The notes under the pieces were generated by a model. The model did not search any database. It was not told where the DNA came from and saw nothing but the letters and a program-made list of their open reading frames with translations. A DNA stretch of 64,000 nt from Lentibacter algarum. GTDB lineage: Bacteria; Pseudomonadota; Alphaproteobacteria; Rhodobacterales; Rhodobacteraceae. Position numbers and translations under genes: made by a program. The number at the start of each line of letters is the position of its first letter. Position 1 is the stretch's first letter. Shown piece by piece: positions 43,381-51,986 of the stretch. The DNA is taken from contig NZ_JAHKQI010000009.1 in assembly GCF_018860975.1 (NCBI RefSeq), positions 62,001 through 126,000 on the forward strand, given 5' to 3'.

Positions 43381-45038
43381 CACGCATTCCTCTCCGCCCG
43401 CCCGAGCAAGTCATGACGCTCTCGCGATTGGGGAGTCTGCACCAATGCCGGCTGTCTTTCATGCGCCAACTCCTGCGCCGGATGAAGCAGGAAAACTGGT
43501 CGTTTACCCGCCCACATTTTGACATCAACACAAGCGGCGAGGGCTTCGCTGTTTACACCAGCCAAGGCCCCACCCGTGCTTACTCTCTCATCGCCTTTGC
43601 TCATGACTTGCCCGATGACATGCGCTCAGATCGCGTAATTGCCACAGCATGGGATGCGACGTTTGCCCTGTTTGACGGCACGCCAAATCTGGCCGACATT
43701 GAACGCCTACGTGCCAATGTCCCCTTGCAAGAAGCAGGCCGCGTTTCCGAAACCGAGCTTTCGATCTCCCGAGCCAACCGCTCGGCGCGCCTCTGGAACG
43801 CTACAGTCGAAACCCTCGCCAAAGGCCAACAACCCGACGCGGATGTACTGGCAAATGTCGGCTACCTCATGCGCACAACCGCCGTCTACGGATCCGGCAA
43901 GTTCGGCGCTGCCGACCGCGCCTCACTGGAAGAGCGTCCTGAGTTTTCGCCGCCCTTTCAAGTCGAAATGCTCTCGGTCTACCTTATCCGCGCCTTTGTT
44001 GCCGACCTTGTCGAACACATGGCAAAAGTCAGATCCCCGAACAGTGCCGTGCCCCTCGCGCCCGGCCTGCGCCGCGGCCTTGGCATCGGCAACTCGACAG
44101 GGCTCGGCATGGCCCCATTCCTGCTCAATCATCCGCGGCTGCTCAACAACTGGATCAGTGCCCGCGAGCGCGCTCTTGCGACGATCCGCTCACTTGCAAG
44201 CGCAGATAGCACCGCGCACGCGTTTCTCTCGACCTACCTGCACGCCAAACAAAGCATCGGCCTCTGGCACTCTGAGCACCCCTTGCAAAAAGCCAAGCTA
44301 AAGCAGCTCGCCGCTGACATCCAGATGCTCGACGCCCGGCTTGAAAGTTTCGACTTCACACAGCCCCAAGCGTGGAACGCTCTCTACCTATGGGCCGAAA
44401 ACACTCTCTCGGAAGAAGGCCAAGAACTGCTGGTGTCTCTGATGCTCGAGCCTCACGCTGATTTGGTCGACAGCCTCGGCCCGCAGATGCAAGCCGACGA
44501 AAGCACGCTGTTCATGATCGACGGCGCAATGCCCGCCGAAACCCTCTCTGCACTGATTTGCACACACTACGACTGGGCTTTGCAGATTGATTGGACTGCC
44601 CCCCAAGCAATCGCGCGTCTTTGGTATGTCTCGGAAGAAAAACTCGAACCGCGCCTTTGCGAACGGGCCAACGAGCCACTTGAAGACTACGAGCAACCCC
44701 TCGCACCGGCCCGCGATATATGCAGAATGTTTGGCGACTTGCATACTTTCGCAGGCAACACCGCCGCGTTCCTACAAGCGCACCCCGAACACCGCAGCGC
44801 AGCGCGCCGTGTGCAAATGCGCGCCCTCTTTCCCTATAGCGAAGTCTGCGACAACACCATCGACGCGAAGATGCTGCCTATTGACATGCTGCGCGCCAAA
44901 CTCAGCTTCTTTGGCGCAACAAATTTTGATCCACGCTCCGACAGATGGGTGCGCATCAACATGTTTCGCGGCGCGCCTTACCCCTCTGAATTATCGCAAC
45001 AAAACTCCGATGACTGGGTCTACGGAGTTGTTAAATGA
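43377..45038 (+). CDS. Conserved protein of unknown function in the dipeptidase/DUF3726 operon
   Basis: A 553-residue soluble protein with no signal peptide or TM segment. I do not recognise a catalytic motif. It is rich in helix-forming stretches, e.g. PPFQVEMLSVYLIRAFVADL and KAKLKQLAADIQMLDARLES, with the recurrent aromatic segments FPYSEVCDN and DRWVRINMFRGAPYP near the end. It overlaps both neighbours by ATGA, so it is made together with the dipeptidase and DUF3726 protein. A role as a partner in that pathway is likely; the reaction is unknown. Confidence 0.8.
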   Translation: MTRIPLRPPEQVMTLSRLGSLHQCRLSFMRQLLRRMKQENWSFTRPHFDINTSGEGFAVYTSQGPTRAYSLIAFAHDLPDDMRSDRVIATAWDATFALFDGTPNLADIERLRANVPLQEAGRVSETELSISRANRSARLWNATVETLAKGQQPDADVLANVGYLMRTTAVYGSGKFGAADRASLEERPEFSPPFQVEMLSVYLIRAFVADLVEHMAKVRSPNSAVPLAPGLRRGLGIGNSTGLGMAPFLLNHPRLLNNWISARERALATIRSLASADSTAHAFLSTYLHAKQSIGLWHSEHPLQKAKLKQLAADIQMLDARLESFDFTQPQAWNALYLWAENTLSEEGQELLVSLMLEPHADLVDSLGPQMQADESTLFMIDGAMPAETLSALICTHYDWALQIDWTAPQAIARLWYVSEEKLEPRLCERANEPLEDYEQPLAPARDICRMFGDLHTFAGNTAAFLQAHPEHRSAARRVQMRALFPYSEVCDNTIDAKMLPIDMLRAKLSFFGATNFDPRSDRWVRINMFRGAPYPSELSQQNSDDWVYGVVK

Positions 45039-45601
45039 GTTACGCCCTTGGAGAAATTGAAGGCCTCTGCAGGAAGGCCGCAAAAGGCGCAGGCTTTACG
45101 TGGGGCGAAGCCGAAGAAACCGGGCAAGCCATACGTGTTCTTGCCGCCTCACGCCTCCCTGCGGTCCGAACCTTCGCTCACTATTTGGAGGCACTAGAGG
45201 CTGGTATCGTCCCCTCACAAACCTGCCCGATCCGACTTGGATGCCAGCTCATTGACGGGTCGCGTGTCTCGGCCTTCAGTTGCGCTTTCCCGCTTCTTCT
45301 AATGCCCTTTATTGCGCGGGTCGCTGCGGTTCAAAACCGCGCATTGTTGCTTTCCAGCGAGGGGTTTCAAGCAACTGCGGCGCCCTGCATGGCGATCACA
45401 CTCGTCAAGACAACGGAGGTCAACTGCGACCTTCAGCTTACCCCCACAGCTGCTCCTGCCGCTATCGCGCGCGTTTACCGCGCCGAGGCGTCGGGAGCCG
45501 ACATCGTTTCGCTGTCGCAATTTGCACAGCGCACCTATGCCCCCGAAACCGAAGCCCGCAGGCAACAAGGCGCCGGTGCTGGCAACGACGGCAACAGATG
45601 A
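45035..45601 (+). CDS. DUF3726 family protein
   Basis: A 188-residue protein starting MSYALGEIEGLCRKAAKGAG and FTWGEAEETGQAIRVLAASR, the DUF3726 hallmark known from Rhodobacterales. No enzymatic motif is seen. Three Cys (in QTCPIRLGC and APCMAI) lie in the middle third. It is the last gene of the operon, coupled by a 4-base overlap. The C-terminus is a polar tail (QQGAGAGNDGN). Function unknown. Confidence 0.82.
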   Translation: MSYALGEIEGLCRKAAKGAGFTWGEAEETGQAIRVLAASRLPAVRTFAHYLEALEAGIVPSQTCPIRLGCQLIDGSRVSAFSCAFPLLLMPFIARVAAVQNRALLLSSEGFQATAAPCMAITLVKTTEVNCDLQLTPTAAPAAIARVYRAEASGADIVSLSQFAQRTYAPETEARRQQGAGAGNDGNR

Positions 45602-45612
45602 TTGCACCTATC

Positions 45613-45628
45613 CATACGTAAGCGTATG
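45613..45628. promoter_or_regulatory. Likely TetR auto-operator
   Basis: CATACG-TAAG-CGTATG is a perfect inverted repeat centred 17 bases before the TetR-type ATG at 45637. The position and symmetry fit an autoregulatory operator for this regulator. The distance is too short for a normal ribosome binding site to be seen downstream. Confidence 0.6.
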
Positions 45629-45636
45629 CTTCTAAC

Positions 45637-46137
45637 ATGTCAGACAAACAACTCTCCAAAAACGACTGGATCGCCGCCGGTTTCGAAGCTCTCGCCAAAC
45701 AAGGCCCGCAGGCCTTGAAGGCCGAGGCGCTCGCACGCGCATTAGGCACAACTAAAGGCTCGTTCTACTGGCACTTCAAGGATGTCGCCGCCTTTCACGA
45801 CAGTATGATCAACAAGTGGCAAAACAGCGCTACGGTTATCACCGATGAAGAGAATCCGGCGACAACGCTGCGCAATTTGGCTCAGAACTATGCCGTCATG
45901 GCCGATCCGAACCTGCGCGCTTGGGCCCGCTCGAATGAGCAGGTCGCTCAGGCCCTCGCGGACAGTGACACCAGAAAGCTCACCGAGATCGCATCCCTTC
46001 TTGAAAAGTGCGGCGTCAGCAACCCGGAGTTGGCACAGGTGCTCTTTGCAGCAACCATCGGCCTCACAGAAACTCCGGGTTGCGACGCGAAAAATGCGAT
46101 CGCGACCCTTGTCGATCTGATTTTGGCGCTTAGGTAA
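45637..46137 (+). CDS. TetR-family transcriptional regulator
   Basis: A 166-residue repressor. The N-terminal helix-turn-helix is DWIAAGFEALAKQGPQALKA, EALARALGTTKGSFYWHFKD, typical of TetR proteins. The rest is the helical ligand and dimer region (about 110 residues), short for the family. It follows the DUF3726 gene by 35 bases that contain a palindromic operator, and a META-domain lipoprotein gene starts 5 bases after its stop, so the two form a small operon. The ligand is unknown. Confidence 0.88.
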   Translation: MSDKQLSKNDWIAAGFEALAKQGPQALKAEALARALGTTKGSFYWHFKDVAAFHDSMINKWQNSATVITDEENPATTLRNLAQNYAVMADPNLRAWARSNEQVAQALADSDTRKLTEIASLLEKCGVSNPELAQVLFAATIGLTETPGCDAKNAIATLVDLILALR

Positions 46138-46142
46138 ACGCT

Positions 46143-46544
46143 ATGAAACGCTCGTTGCTTCCCTTCGCACTGATCCCTGCCCTCGCGGTATTACCCGCCT
46201 GCCGCGCCGACGAAACCGTTGGTGGCTACGGTGCCGCCGAGCGTGTGTGGCGCCTCGAAAGCATTGATGGAGCCGCTTTTTCGGCCCGTGCAACTCTCAC
46301 TTTCCCCGAACCCGGAAAGATCGCCGGGCAAGCTCCATGCAACCGCTATTTCGGGCCAATGACCGTGCCTTACCCGTGGTTTGACGCGGGTCAGGTTGCC
46401 AGCACCCGCATGGCCTGCCCCGACCTAACGAGCGAAAGCAAATTCCTGAAAGCTCTATCAGAAATGAGCTTGTCGGAAGTGAGCGGTGACGTTCTCTTGC
46501 TCAGCAATGATGCCGGCCGCACCATGGTGTTCAAGGCAGAGTAA
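46143..46544 (+). CDS. META-domain lipoprotein
   Basis: A 133-residue protein with a signal peptide and lipoprotein-like site AVLPAC (Cys20). The META/HslJ domain shows [20 protein letters not shown], the pair [10 protein letters not shown] with the conserved [13 protein letters not shown], and the end [12 protein letters not shown]. Such proteins are small envelope lipoproteins, some linked to stress or motility. Its 3' end overlaps the convergent recO by 14 bases. Confidence 0.85.
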   Translation: MKRSLLPFALIPALAVLPACRADETVGGYGAAERVWRLESIDGAAFSARATLTFPEPGKIAGQAPCNRYFGPMTVPYPWFDAGQVASTRMACPDLTSESKFLKALSEMSLSEVSGDVLLLSNDAGRTMVFKAE

Positions 46545-47265
46545 GCCGCCTCTCGAACACTTGAACAAATCGCGCGCGCGCCGACGGCAAAGGCTTGCCG
46601 CCTTGTTCATGCGCAAAGTTATGCGTCAGAAAGTGCCCGGTGAGGCGCAATCCCGCTGCAACTTCGGCATCGCTCCCCTCACCCTTCCCGAGCATAACTG
46701 GCGGCAGAGGCAACAGCCTGTCTTGCCACTCACCCGCACCAGCGCGGGTCACTGCACGGCCTGTCTTGGGCGAGACAAACTCCAGAGGCTCAACTGCGCC
46801 TGTCACGGCACAGCATGTCAGATCAAGGCCAAAGCCGAGTTCATCAAGCAAGGCAGTCTCCCATTTGAGGTAGGCCAATGGCCAGATCTCGTCCTGACCC
46901 AGCAAGTCAAGCAACTGTTCGGTGCGCTCGTATAATGGCTGATGCGGCTCGCGCTCGGGCAGCGCAAAACGCAGCAAAGCGCAGACAGAATTCAGCCCTG
47001 CGACAGCCAACCGCGATCCCATCACTTGCGCCGCGCGCGAGCGTTGCAATTCGGCTGTGAAACTGCCCAGATGTTCCTCCAGCCGCGCGCGCCAAGCCAG
47101 ATCAAGCTGCGCACCGGGCTGTAAAACCGGCGCCATCTTGCGACTATTCGCTCCCCGCACAACACCTGCGTGCAGCCCCCGCGAAGGCGTAAGCACCTCA
47201 ACGATCGCGCTGTTTTCGCCGTGCATCCGCGCCGTCAGAAGTATGCCAGTGTCTCGCCAGTCCAT
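46531..47265 (-). CDS. recO: DNA repair protein RecO
   Basis: A 244-residue RecF-pathway protein that anneals DNA and helps load RecA. The N-terminal OB fold begins [20 protein letters not shown], with [20 protein letters not shown] and [20 protein letters not shown] following. The zinc-like Cys segment [20 protein letters not shown] is in the C-terminal half. Length is usual. It lies downstream of the aldehyde dehydrogenase gene with a 49-base gap and overlaps the META gene at its 3' end. Confidence 0.95.
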   Translation of the reverse strand: MDWRDTGILLTARMHGENSAIVEVLTPSRGLHAGVVRGANSRKMAPVLQPGAQLDLAWRARLEEHLGSFTAELQRSRAAQVMGSRLAVAGLNSVCALLRFALPEREPHQPLYERTEQLLDLLGQDEIWPLAYLKWETALLDELGFGLDLTCCAVTGAVEPLEFVSPKTGRAVTRAGAGEWQDRLLPLPPVMLGKGEGSDAEVAAGLRLTGHFLTHNFAHEQGGKPLPSARARFVQVFERRLTLP

Positions 47266-47314
47266 GCTTGGAGCCTAGCGATAAACGTGAGGCTTAGCGA
47301 GCAGTGAATTTGTC

Positions 47315-48799
47315 CTAAAGCTGGATCCAAGCCGTCTTAAGGTCAGTGTATTTATCAAGCGCATGCAATGACTTGTCATGCCCGTTGCCCGACTGCTTGA
47401 CACCACCAAGAGGCACAGTGTTATCGGCCCCACCGTAGGTATTAACATGCACAACACCTGCACGGATGGCGCCAATCATCCGGTGCGCACGGCTCAGGTT
47501 TTCTGTCCAGACTCCGGCGGCAAGCCCGTGGTCAGTGCCATTGGCCAGCGCCACAGCTTCGGCTTCGGTGTCAAACGGAGTGACAGCAAGCACAGGCCCG
47601 AAAACCTCATTCTGGAAGACGTTATGATCACGCTCAACCCCCGTCAGAATCGTCGGTGCCATGTAATAGCCTCCCGTTTCTTGCAGAATTCTCGCGCCAC
47701 CGGTCGCCAGTTCGGCACCTTCAACAAGTGCTTTTTCAACAAAGTTCAGATTGCCTTCAAGTTGCTGTGGCGAGTTCACCGCTCCGATCTGTGAACCGAG
47801 ATCAAGCGGATCACCGACGACCAGCTTTTCAGCTTCTGCCGCCATGAGCGCGACGAACTCGTCCTGCACGGAACGCTCGACCAACAACCGCGAACCTGCC
47901 ACACAAACCTGCCCGGAATTGCGGAAAATGCCCATCGCAGAAACCTTAGCGGCTTGCGCCAGATCAGGCGCATCCGCGAAAACCACATTGGGCGATTTGC
48001 CACCAAGCTCAAGGTAGACCCGCTTGAGGTTCGAGCGCGCTGAATACTCCAGCAAACGGCGGCCTGTCGCGGCTGACCCGGTGAACACCAGCACATCAAC
48101 ATCCATGCTCATCGCCAAGGCTTCGCCCGTTACCGCGCCTGCGCCAGTGACCACGTTCAACACCCCGTCAGGCAAGCCGGCTTCACTGCAAATCTCGGCC
48201 AGTTTCAACAATGAAAGTGACGCAGTCTCCGCAGGCTTGAGCACCACGGAATTACCCGCAGCCAATGCAGGTGCAAGCTTCCATGCACCAATCATCAATG
48301 GGAAATTCCAGGGAACAATCGCTCCAACAACACCGACAGGCGCGTGATGCACAAGGCCCAGAACGTTGGGGGCGGTTGGTGCAATCTCACCGTAGATTTT
48401 GTCAATAGCTTCAGCATAGTAGCGGAATGTTCCCGCCGCCGAGCCGGCCTCGGCCTTAAGCGCCATGTTAAACTCGGTGCCATTGTCACGCACGCCGAGC
48501 ACAGTCAGCTCGACAGCATACTGCTCGATCAAATCAGCAATTTTGTGCAGCACTTTTTTGCGGCCCGCAGGAGCCATGCTTGCCCATCGTCCGTCTTCAA
48601 ACGCAGCCCGCGCGGCTGAAGCGGCACGGTCAACATCCTCAGTGGTTGCTGAAGCTAGCGTGGTGAGTTTTTGTCCGTCGATCGGGGAGCATACTTCGAG
48701 CGCTTCGCCCTGAGCGTCTTGCCACGCTCCGTTGATAAAAAGCTTCTGCGGCGCGACATCTGCGCTCCGAAGTTCGTTGATCTGTGCTTGGACTGCCAT
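47315..48799 (-). CDS. Aldehyde dehydrogenase (PuuC-like)
   Basis: A 494-residue NAD-dependent aldehyde dehydrogenase. LFINGAWQDAQGEALEVCSP opens the fold; PWNFPLMIGAWKLAPALAAG, FTGSAATGRRLLEYSARSNL, LELGGKSPNVVF and NSGQVCVAGSRLLV (catalytic Cys) are present. The sequence resembles gamma-glutamyl-gamma-aminobutyraldehyde dehydrogenase, but the substrate is not settled. GGAGG precedes the ATG at 48799. Its first 145 bases overlap the end of tctA in another frame, so it is the last gene of the transporter operon and is translationally linked to it. Confidence 0.88.
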   Translation of the reverse strand: MAVQAQINELRSADVAPQKLFINGAWQDAQGEALEVCSPIDGQKLTTLASATTEDVDRAASAARAAFEDGRWASMAPAGRKKVLHKIADLIEQYAVELTVLGVRDNGTEFNMALKAEAGSAAGTFRYYAEAIDKIYGEIAPTAPNVLGLVHHAPVGVVGAIVPWNFPLMIGAWKLAPALAAGNSVVLKPAETASLSLLKLAEICSEAGLPDGVLNVVTGAGAVTGEALAMSMDVDVLVFTGSAATGRRLLEYSARSNLKRVYLELGGKSPNVVFADAPDLAQAAKVSAMGIFRNSGQVCVAGSRLLVERSVQDEFVALMAAEAEKLVVGDPLDLGSQIGAVNSPQQLEGNLNFVEKALVEGAELATGGARILQETGGYYMAPTILTGVERDHNVFQNEVFGPVLAVTPFDTEAEAVALANGTDHGLAAGVWTENLSRAHRMIGAIRAGVVHVNTYGGADNTVPLGGVKQSGNGHDKSLHALDKYTDLKTAWIQL

Positions 48800-50283
48800 T
48801 TGGCCTCCTTAAGGGATTTGCGCTCCTGCCAAACGTGGCGGAGATGAATGATAAGCACGCCGACAATCATGATAAACAGGATCATCGCCACGGGGCGGTC
48901 GATAAAATCAAACGGGGTTTTCACCCGCGCCATGCCAGCGCGTAGTTTTACTTCCATGATGCCGCCAAGCACCATCCCCAGAACGATCGGGACAGCTGGC
49001 AAGGAAAGGCGTTTGAGCACAAATCCAAAGATGCCAAAGCCCGCGGCGAGCATGCAATCAGTGACCGAATTGCGCAGGGAGTAAACTCCAACAAAGCTAA
49101 GTGTCAGGATTGCTGCGCCCAGAAAACGATTGGGGATTTTGACCACCTTGATCAATTGGTTGGTTGCGAACAACAGGAAGATCAGCACCAACACATTGAG
49201 GATTAAAAGCGCCAGATAGAGTGCGACAACAAAATCCATATCGTTTTGAAACAGCGCTGGCCCGGGCACGACGTTGTGCACATAAAACACCGAGAGCATC
49301 ATCGCGGTTAGCGCCTCACCGGGAATGCCAAGTGCCAAAAGCGGAACCATCGCCGCTGCAGGCACAGCATTGTTTGACGTCTCCGCCGCGATGAGCCCTT
49401 CACTGGCCCCGTGTCCAAAGTCATCAGGACGTTCAGAACTGCGCTGCGCATAAGTATAGCTCAGGAACTGCGCAGTAAACTCGCCAACTCCAGGGATCAT
49501 CCCCATCAGCACGCCGAGGCTTGCTGAAACGCTGGCAACACGCGGATGCCGACCGAGCTCTCGCAACCCCTGAAAGAGCCCGCCACGCAGCTTGGTCAAT
49601 CGGACTTTTTCGTCTTCTCCGCGCAGCAAAAAGATCGCCTGACTGATCGCAAACAAGCCAAGCACAACAACAATGAGGTCAACACCCGACGACAGCCAGC
49701 TTTGATCAAACGTGAAGCGCTTGGAGTATTTCACCGGCTCAAGCCCGATGGTGTGAAGGAATATCCCGAAACACGCCAGCCCCGCGGCGATCAGGCTTTG
49801 GCCGCGGTGAGCAATGACCACCAAAATAAGCCCCAAAAGCGCCGCGAGGAATATTTCGCGACTGCCAAACATCGGTGCGATCCTCGCAAGAACGGGCGCG
49901 AACAGTATCAGGCAAACAACAGAGAACACCCCGCCAAAGAAGCTCGCCGAGTAGGCCAGGGACAATGCCCGACGTGCCTCACCGCGGGTCGTCATCGGAT
50001 AGCCATCATAGGTCGTTAGCGCATTGACAGCCGTGCCGGGAGTATTGATCAAGATCGCCGGAATCGCACCACCATACATAGAGCTTCCGTAAATACCCAA
50101 GAGCACAGTGAGGCCGACAATCGGATCCATGCTGAAGGTCGCAGGCAGCAAGATCGCAATCGCCACAGCAGGGCCAACCCCAGGGATCGCGCCGATCAAA
50201 ACGCCGCCGATCGAACCGACAAGCAGCGCGATCATCACATCCCAACGGGCTAGTATCTGCAAGCCATCCAGTATCAGGTCCAT
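48655..50283 (-). CDS. tctA: Tripartite tricarboxylate transporter, large permease TctA, with C-terminal extension
   Basis: A 542-residue inner-membrane permease with about 11-12 TM segments. Family blocks include GALPGVGPAVAIAI-type IGAIPGVGPAVAIAI, INTPGTAVNALTTYDGYPMT, GMIPGVGEFTAQFLSYTYAQ and ALGIPGEALTAMMLSVFYVH. Normal TctA ends near residue 495, just after the last TM segment (MILFIMIVGVLIIHL). Here the frame runs on through ~45 very basic, Ser-rich residues (SRRRSFLSTERGKTLRAKRS) that lie inside the aldehyde dehydrogenase gene. This looks like a lost stop codon. Follows tctB by 7 bases. Confidence 0.93.
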   Translation of the reverse strand: MDLILDGLQILARWDVMIALLVGSIGGVLIGAIPGVGPAVAIAILLPATFSMDPIVGLTVLLGIYGSSMYGGAIPAILINTPGTAVNALTTYDGYPMTTRGEARRALSLAYSASFFGGVFSVVCLILFAPVLARIAPMFGSREIFLAALLGLILVVIAHRGQSLIAAGLACFGIFLHTIGLEPVKYSKRFTFDQSWLSSGVDLIVVVLGLFAISQAIFLLRGEDEKVRLTKLRGGLFQGLRELGRHPRVASVSASLGVLMGMIPGVGEFTAQFLSYTYAQRSSERPDDFGHGASEGLIAAETSNNAVPAAAMVPLLALGIPGEALTAMMLSVFYVHNVVPGPALFQNDMDFVVALYLALLILNVLVLIFLLFATNQLIKVVKIPNRFLGAAILTLSFVGVYSLRNSVTDCMLAAGFGIFGFVLKRLSLPAVPIVLGMVLGGIMEVKLRAGMARVKTPFDFIDRPVAMILFIMIVGVLIIHLRHVWQERKSLKEAKWQSKHRSTNFGAQMSRRRSFLSTERGKTLRAKRSKYAPRSTDKNSPR

Positions 50284-50290
50284 CTGCGCC

Positions 50291-50830
50291 TCAAAAATTC
50301 AGGATAAAGAACGAGCGCAACGCACCCGGCAGGTATTCATAAACAGCCCCACCAGGGATTTTGACATTGAGTAGCCCTTTGAACACAACGACCACGACAA
50401 CGCCAAAAATGGCACTTATCCACAGCATTTTCCGGCTGCGATAGCCAAGCCGGTAAGCCAGACCCAGCATAAACAAAACCGTCATTGGCAAGTAGCCGAG
50501 CCGCGGCACGAGCCAAACGTAGCCCATAAACCACGCCACATACTCAAGCGCTTTCGCCCAAACGAGCCATTCAGCGGCATCAACCCGCGTTAAACTCCGG
50601 CGCGGCAGCTTCCAAAGATGCAGCCCGCCAAACAACAGCATGCCAATAACAGACACCGCAGGCCAAAACCGCGGCTGCGCAAAAAACTTGGTTCCCTTGG
50701 CCCACTTGGTCTCGCTGCCGAGCTGACTGAGTAACAAAGCTGCCGCAAGGAAAAACACAATTGCAAACAGCGCCTGCCCCCTTAAAGGCCCGTCAAAACG
50801 TTTGATCTCTTCACTACGATCTTTGCTCAT
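50291..50830 (-). CDS. tctB: Tripartite tricarboxylate transporter, small permease TctB
   Basis: A 179-residue inner-membrane protein with four TM segments: GQALFAIVFFLAAALLLSQL, the FWPAVSVIGMLLFGGLHLW segment, YVAWFMGYVWLVPRLGYLP and the C-terminal pair (WISAIFGVVVVVVFKGLLNV). This is the TctB layout. GGAG lies 7 bases before the ATG at 50830; a GTG one codon earlier is less likely. A hairpin in the 58-base gap separates it from tctC. Confidence 0.9.
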   Translation of the reverse strand: MSKDRSEEIKRFDGPLRGQALFAIVFFLAAALLLSQLGSETKWAKGTKFFAQPRFWPAVSVIGMLLFGGLHLWKLPRRSLTRVDAAEWLVWAKALEYVAWFMGYVWLVPRLGYLPMTVLFMLGLAYRLGYRSRKMLWISAIFGVVVVVVFKGLLNVKIPGGAVYEYLPGALRSFFILNF

Positions 50831-50852
50831 CACATGGCTCCGGACAGAAAGA

Positions 50853-50877
50853 GGCTGGGCATATCACACGCCCAGCC
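50853..50877 (-). other. Hairpin between tctC and tctB
   Basis: GGCTGGGC and GCCCAGCC form an 8-bp perfect stem around a 9-base loop. No U tract follows on the transcribed strand. Such hairpins after the binding-protein gene often protect its mRNA or reduce downstream transcription, giving more binding protein than permease. Confidence 0.75.
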
Positions 50878-50888
50878 CGACAGTTTGC

Positions 50889-51830
50889 TTACTCCAAGAG
50901 GCCTTGGATCGTGCCGACAGTTTCGATGTTGCGGGCCACACGTGCGGCAGCCTCATCAGCACCCTGCCAGTAAACCAGCGCGCCGGTTTCTTTGGCAATG
51001 TTTTGTGCACGCTCAGACATCACAGTCTTTTTGGCAACCGCGATGATTTTCTCTCGCACGTCCGCTGGCGTATCTTTGAGCACAAACAGGCCGTTCCAAA
51101 GCGCGATGTTCATCTCGGGGTCAACTTCGCCCGCAGTCGGCGCATCCGGCACCAGTGAAATGCGCTCATCCGTGATCGACACAAGTACTTTCACGTCGTC
51201 GAGGCACGGCAATACAAGCTGCAATGTGGTGTTGATCACGTCCGCATCGCCCGAGGCAAGCGTGTTGCAATCAAGTGCGTCAAATGCGGCGTCCGAGCCC
51301 CACTCAAAGCCTTTCTTGACGGCCAGAGCTTTGGTCACCTGCGTCGGCGTCAGCGGATCACCAAAGTGACCAAGCGCAACGTCGTTCTCTTTGGCGTATG
51401 CCGCCAGCTCGTCCATATCGCTGTAGGGCGCATCTTTTGAGGTGGCAATTACAAACGGATAGGTAAGGAAAATGCCCAGCGGGTCGAACTTCTCAGGTGC
51501 CAATTCGTCGATGCCGATCTGGTGGCCTACCACAGGAACACCGATCACAAACGAGCCGATAGTGTAGCCGTCAGCAGGCGCCTGCGCGACTTCTATCGCA
51601 CCAGGGAAAGGGCCGCCGCCGCCGCCGGGTTTGTTCACAACTGCCGCCGAAACGCCGTATTCCTTCTGGAAGTCCTCGGCGATCATCCGCGTCAGCACAT
51701 CCTCCAAGTCACCGGGAGGCCAAGGCACGATAAAGCTCACGGGTTTCTCTGGGTATTCAGCAAACGCCGCGCCTCCCAAAGCTGTCATTGCAAGAGCGAG
51801 TGCGCCGCCCAGAAATTGTTTACCTAGCAT
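50889..51830 (-). CDS. tctC: Tripartite tricarboxylate transporter substrate-binding protein TctC
   Basis: A 313-residue periplasmic binding protein with signal peptide (MLGKQFLGGALALAMTALGG, cut near AAFAEYPEKP). The Bug/TctC fold shows YPEKPVSFIVPWPPGDLEDV, VVNKPGGGGGPFPGAIEVAQ and APADGYTIGSFVIGV. The substrate is a carboxylate in most members; the identity cannot be read. GGGAGAA lies before the ATG at 51830; an upstream in-frame opening to 51923 is not used. First gene of the operon, divergent from the IclR-type regulator. Confidence 0.92.
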   Translation of the reverse strand: MLGKQFLGGALALAMTALGGAAFAEYPEKPVSFIVPWPPGDLEDVLTRMIAEDFQKEYGVSAAVVNKPGGGGGPFPGAIEVAQAPADGYTIGSFVIGVPVVGHQIGIDELAPEKFDPLGIFLTYPFVIATSKDAPYSDMDELAAYAKENDVALGHFGDPLTPTQVTKALAVKKGFEWGSDAAFDALDCNTLASGDADVINTTLQLVLPCLDDVKVLVSITDERISLVPDAPTAGEVDPEMNIALWNGLFVLKDTPADVREKIIAVAKKTVMSERAQNIAKETGALVYWQGADEAAARVARNIETVGTIQGLLE

Positions 51831-51850
51831 CTTGTTCTCCCTGATGTTTT

Positions 51851-51935
51851 GGTTCATTATTTGAACCATTGGTTCTAAAATAGATTGACAGACCAATGCC
51901 AAGTCTGTCAACAAATTTAACAAGTGAACCGTTCA
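51851..51935. promoter_or_regulatory. Inverted-repeat operator region between tctC and iclR-type gene
   Basis: The 156-base divergent gap holds several inverted repeats. GGTTCA (51851-51856) and TGAACC (51862-51867) flank TTATT; GAACCA-T-TGGTTC (51863-51875) overlaps it. TTGACAGAC (51885-51893) and GTCTGTCAA (51903-51911) form a perfect 9-bp pair with a 9-base spacer. TGAAC-C-GTTCA recurs at 51924-51934. Three copies of TGAACC/GGTTCA suggest sites for the adjacent IclR-type regulator, controlling both operons. The exact promoters were not assigned. Confidence 0.65.
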
Positions 51936-51986
51936 TCAGGGCCTCCAAACCCGCAAGCGCCCAAAAATTGGGCGAGAAAGTAGACA

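Noticed and set aside
51885-51911. TTGACA boxes as -35 elements of the divergent promoters
   Set aside because: Both strands have TTGACA here, but no good -10 lies 16-18 bases away on either, so the palindrome is better read as an operator.
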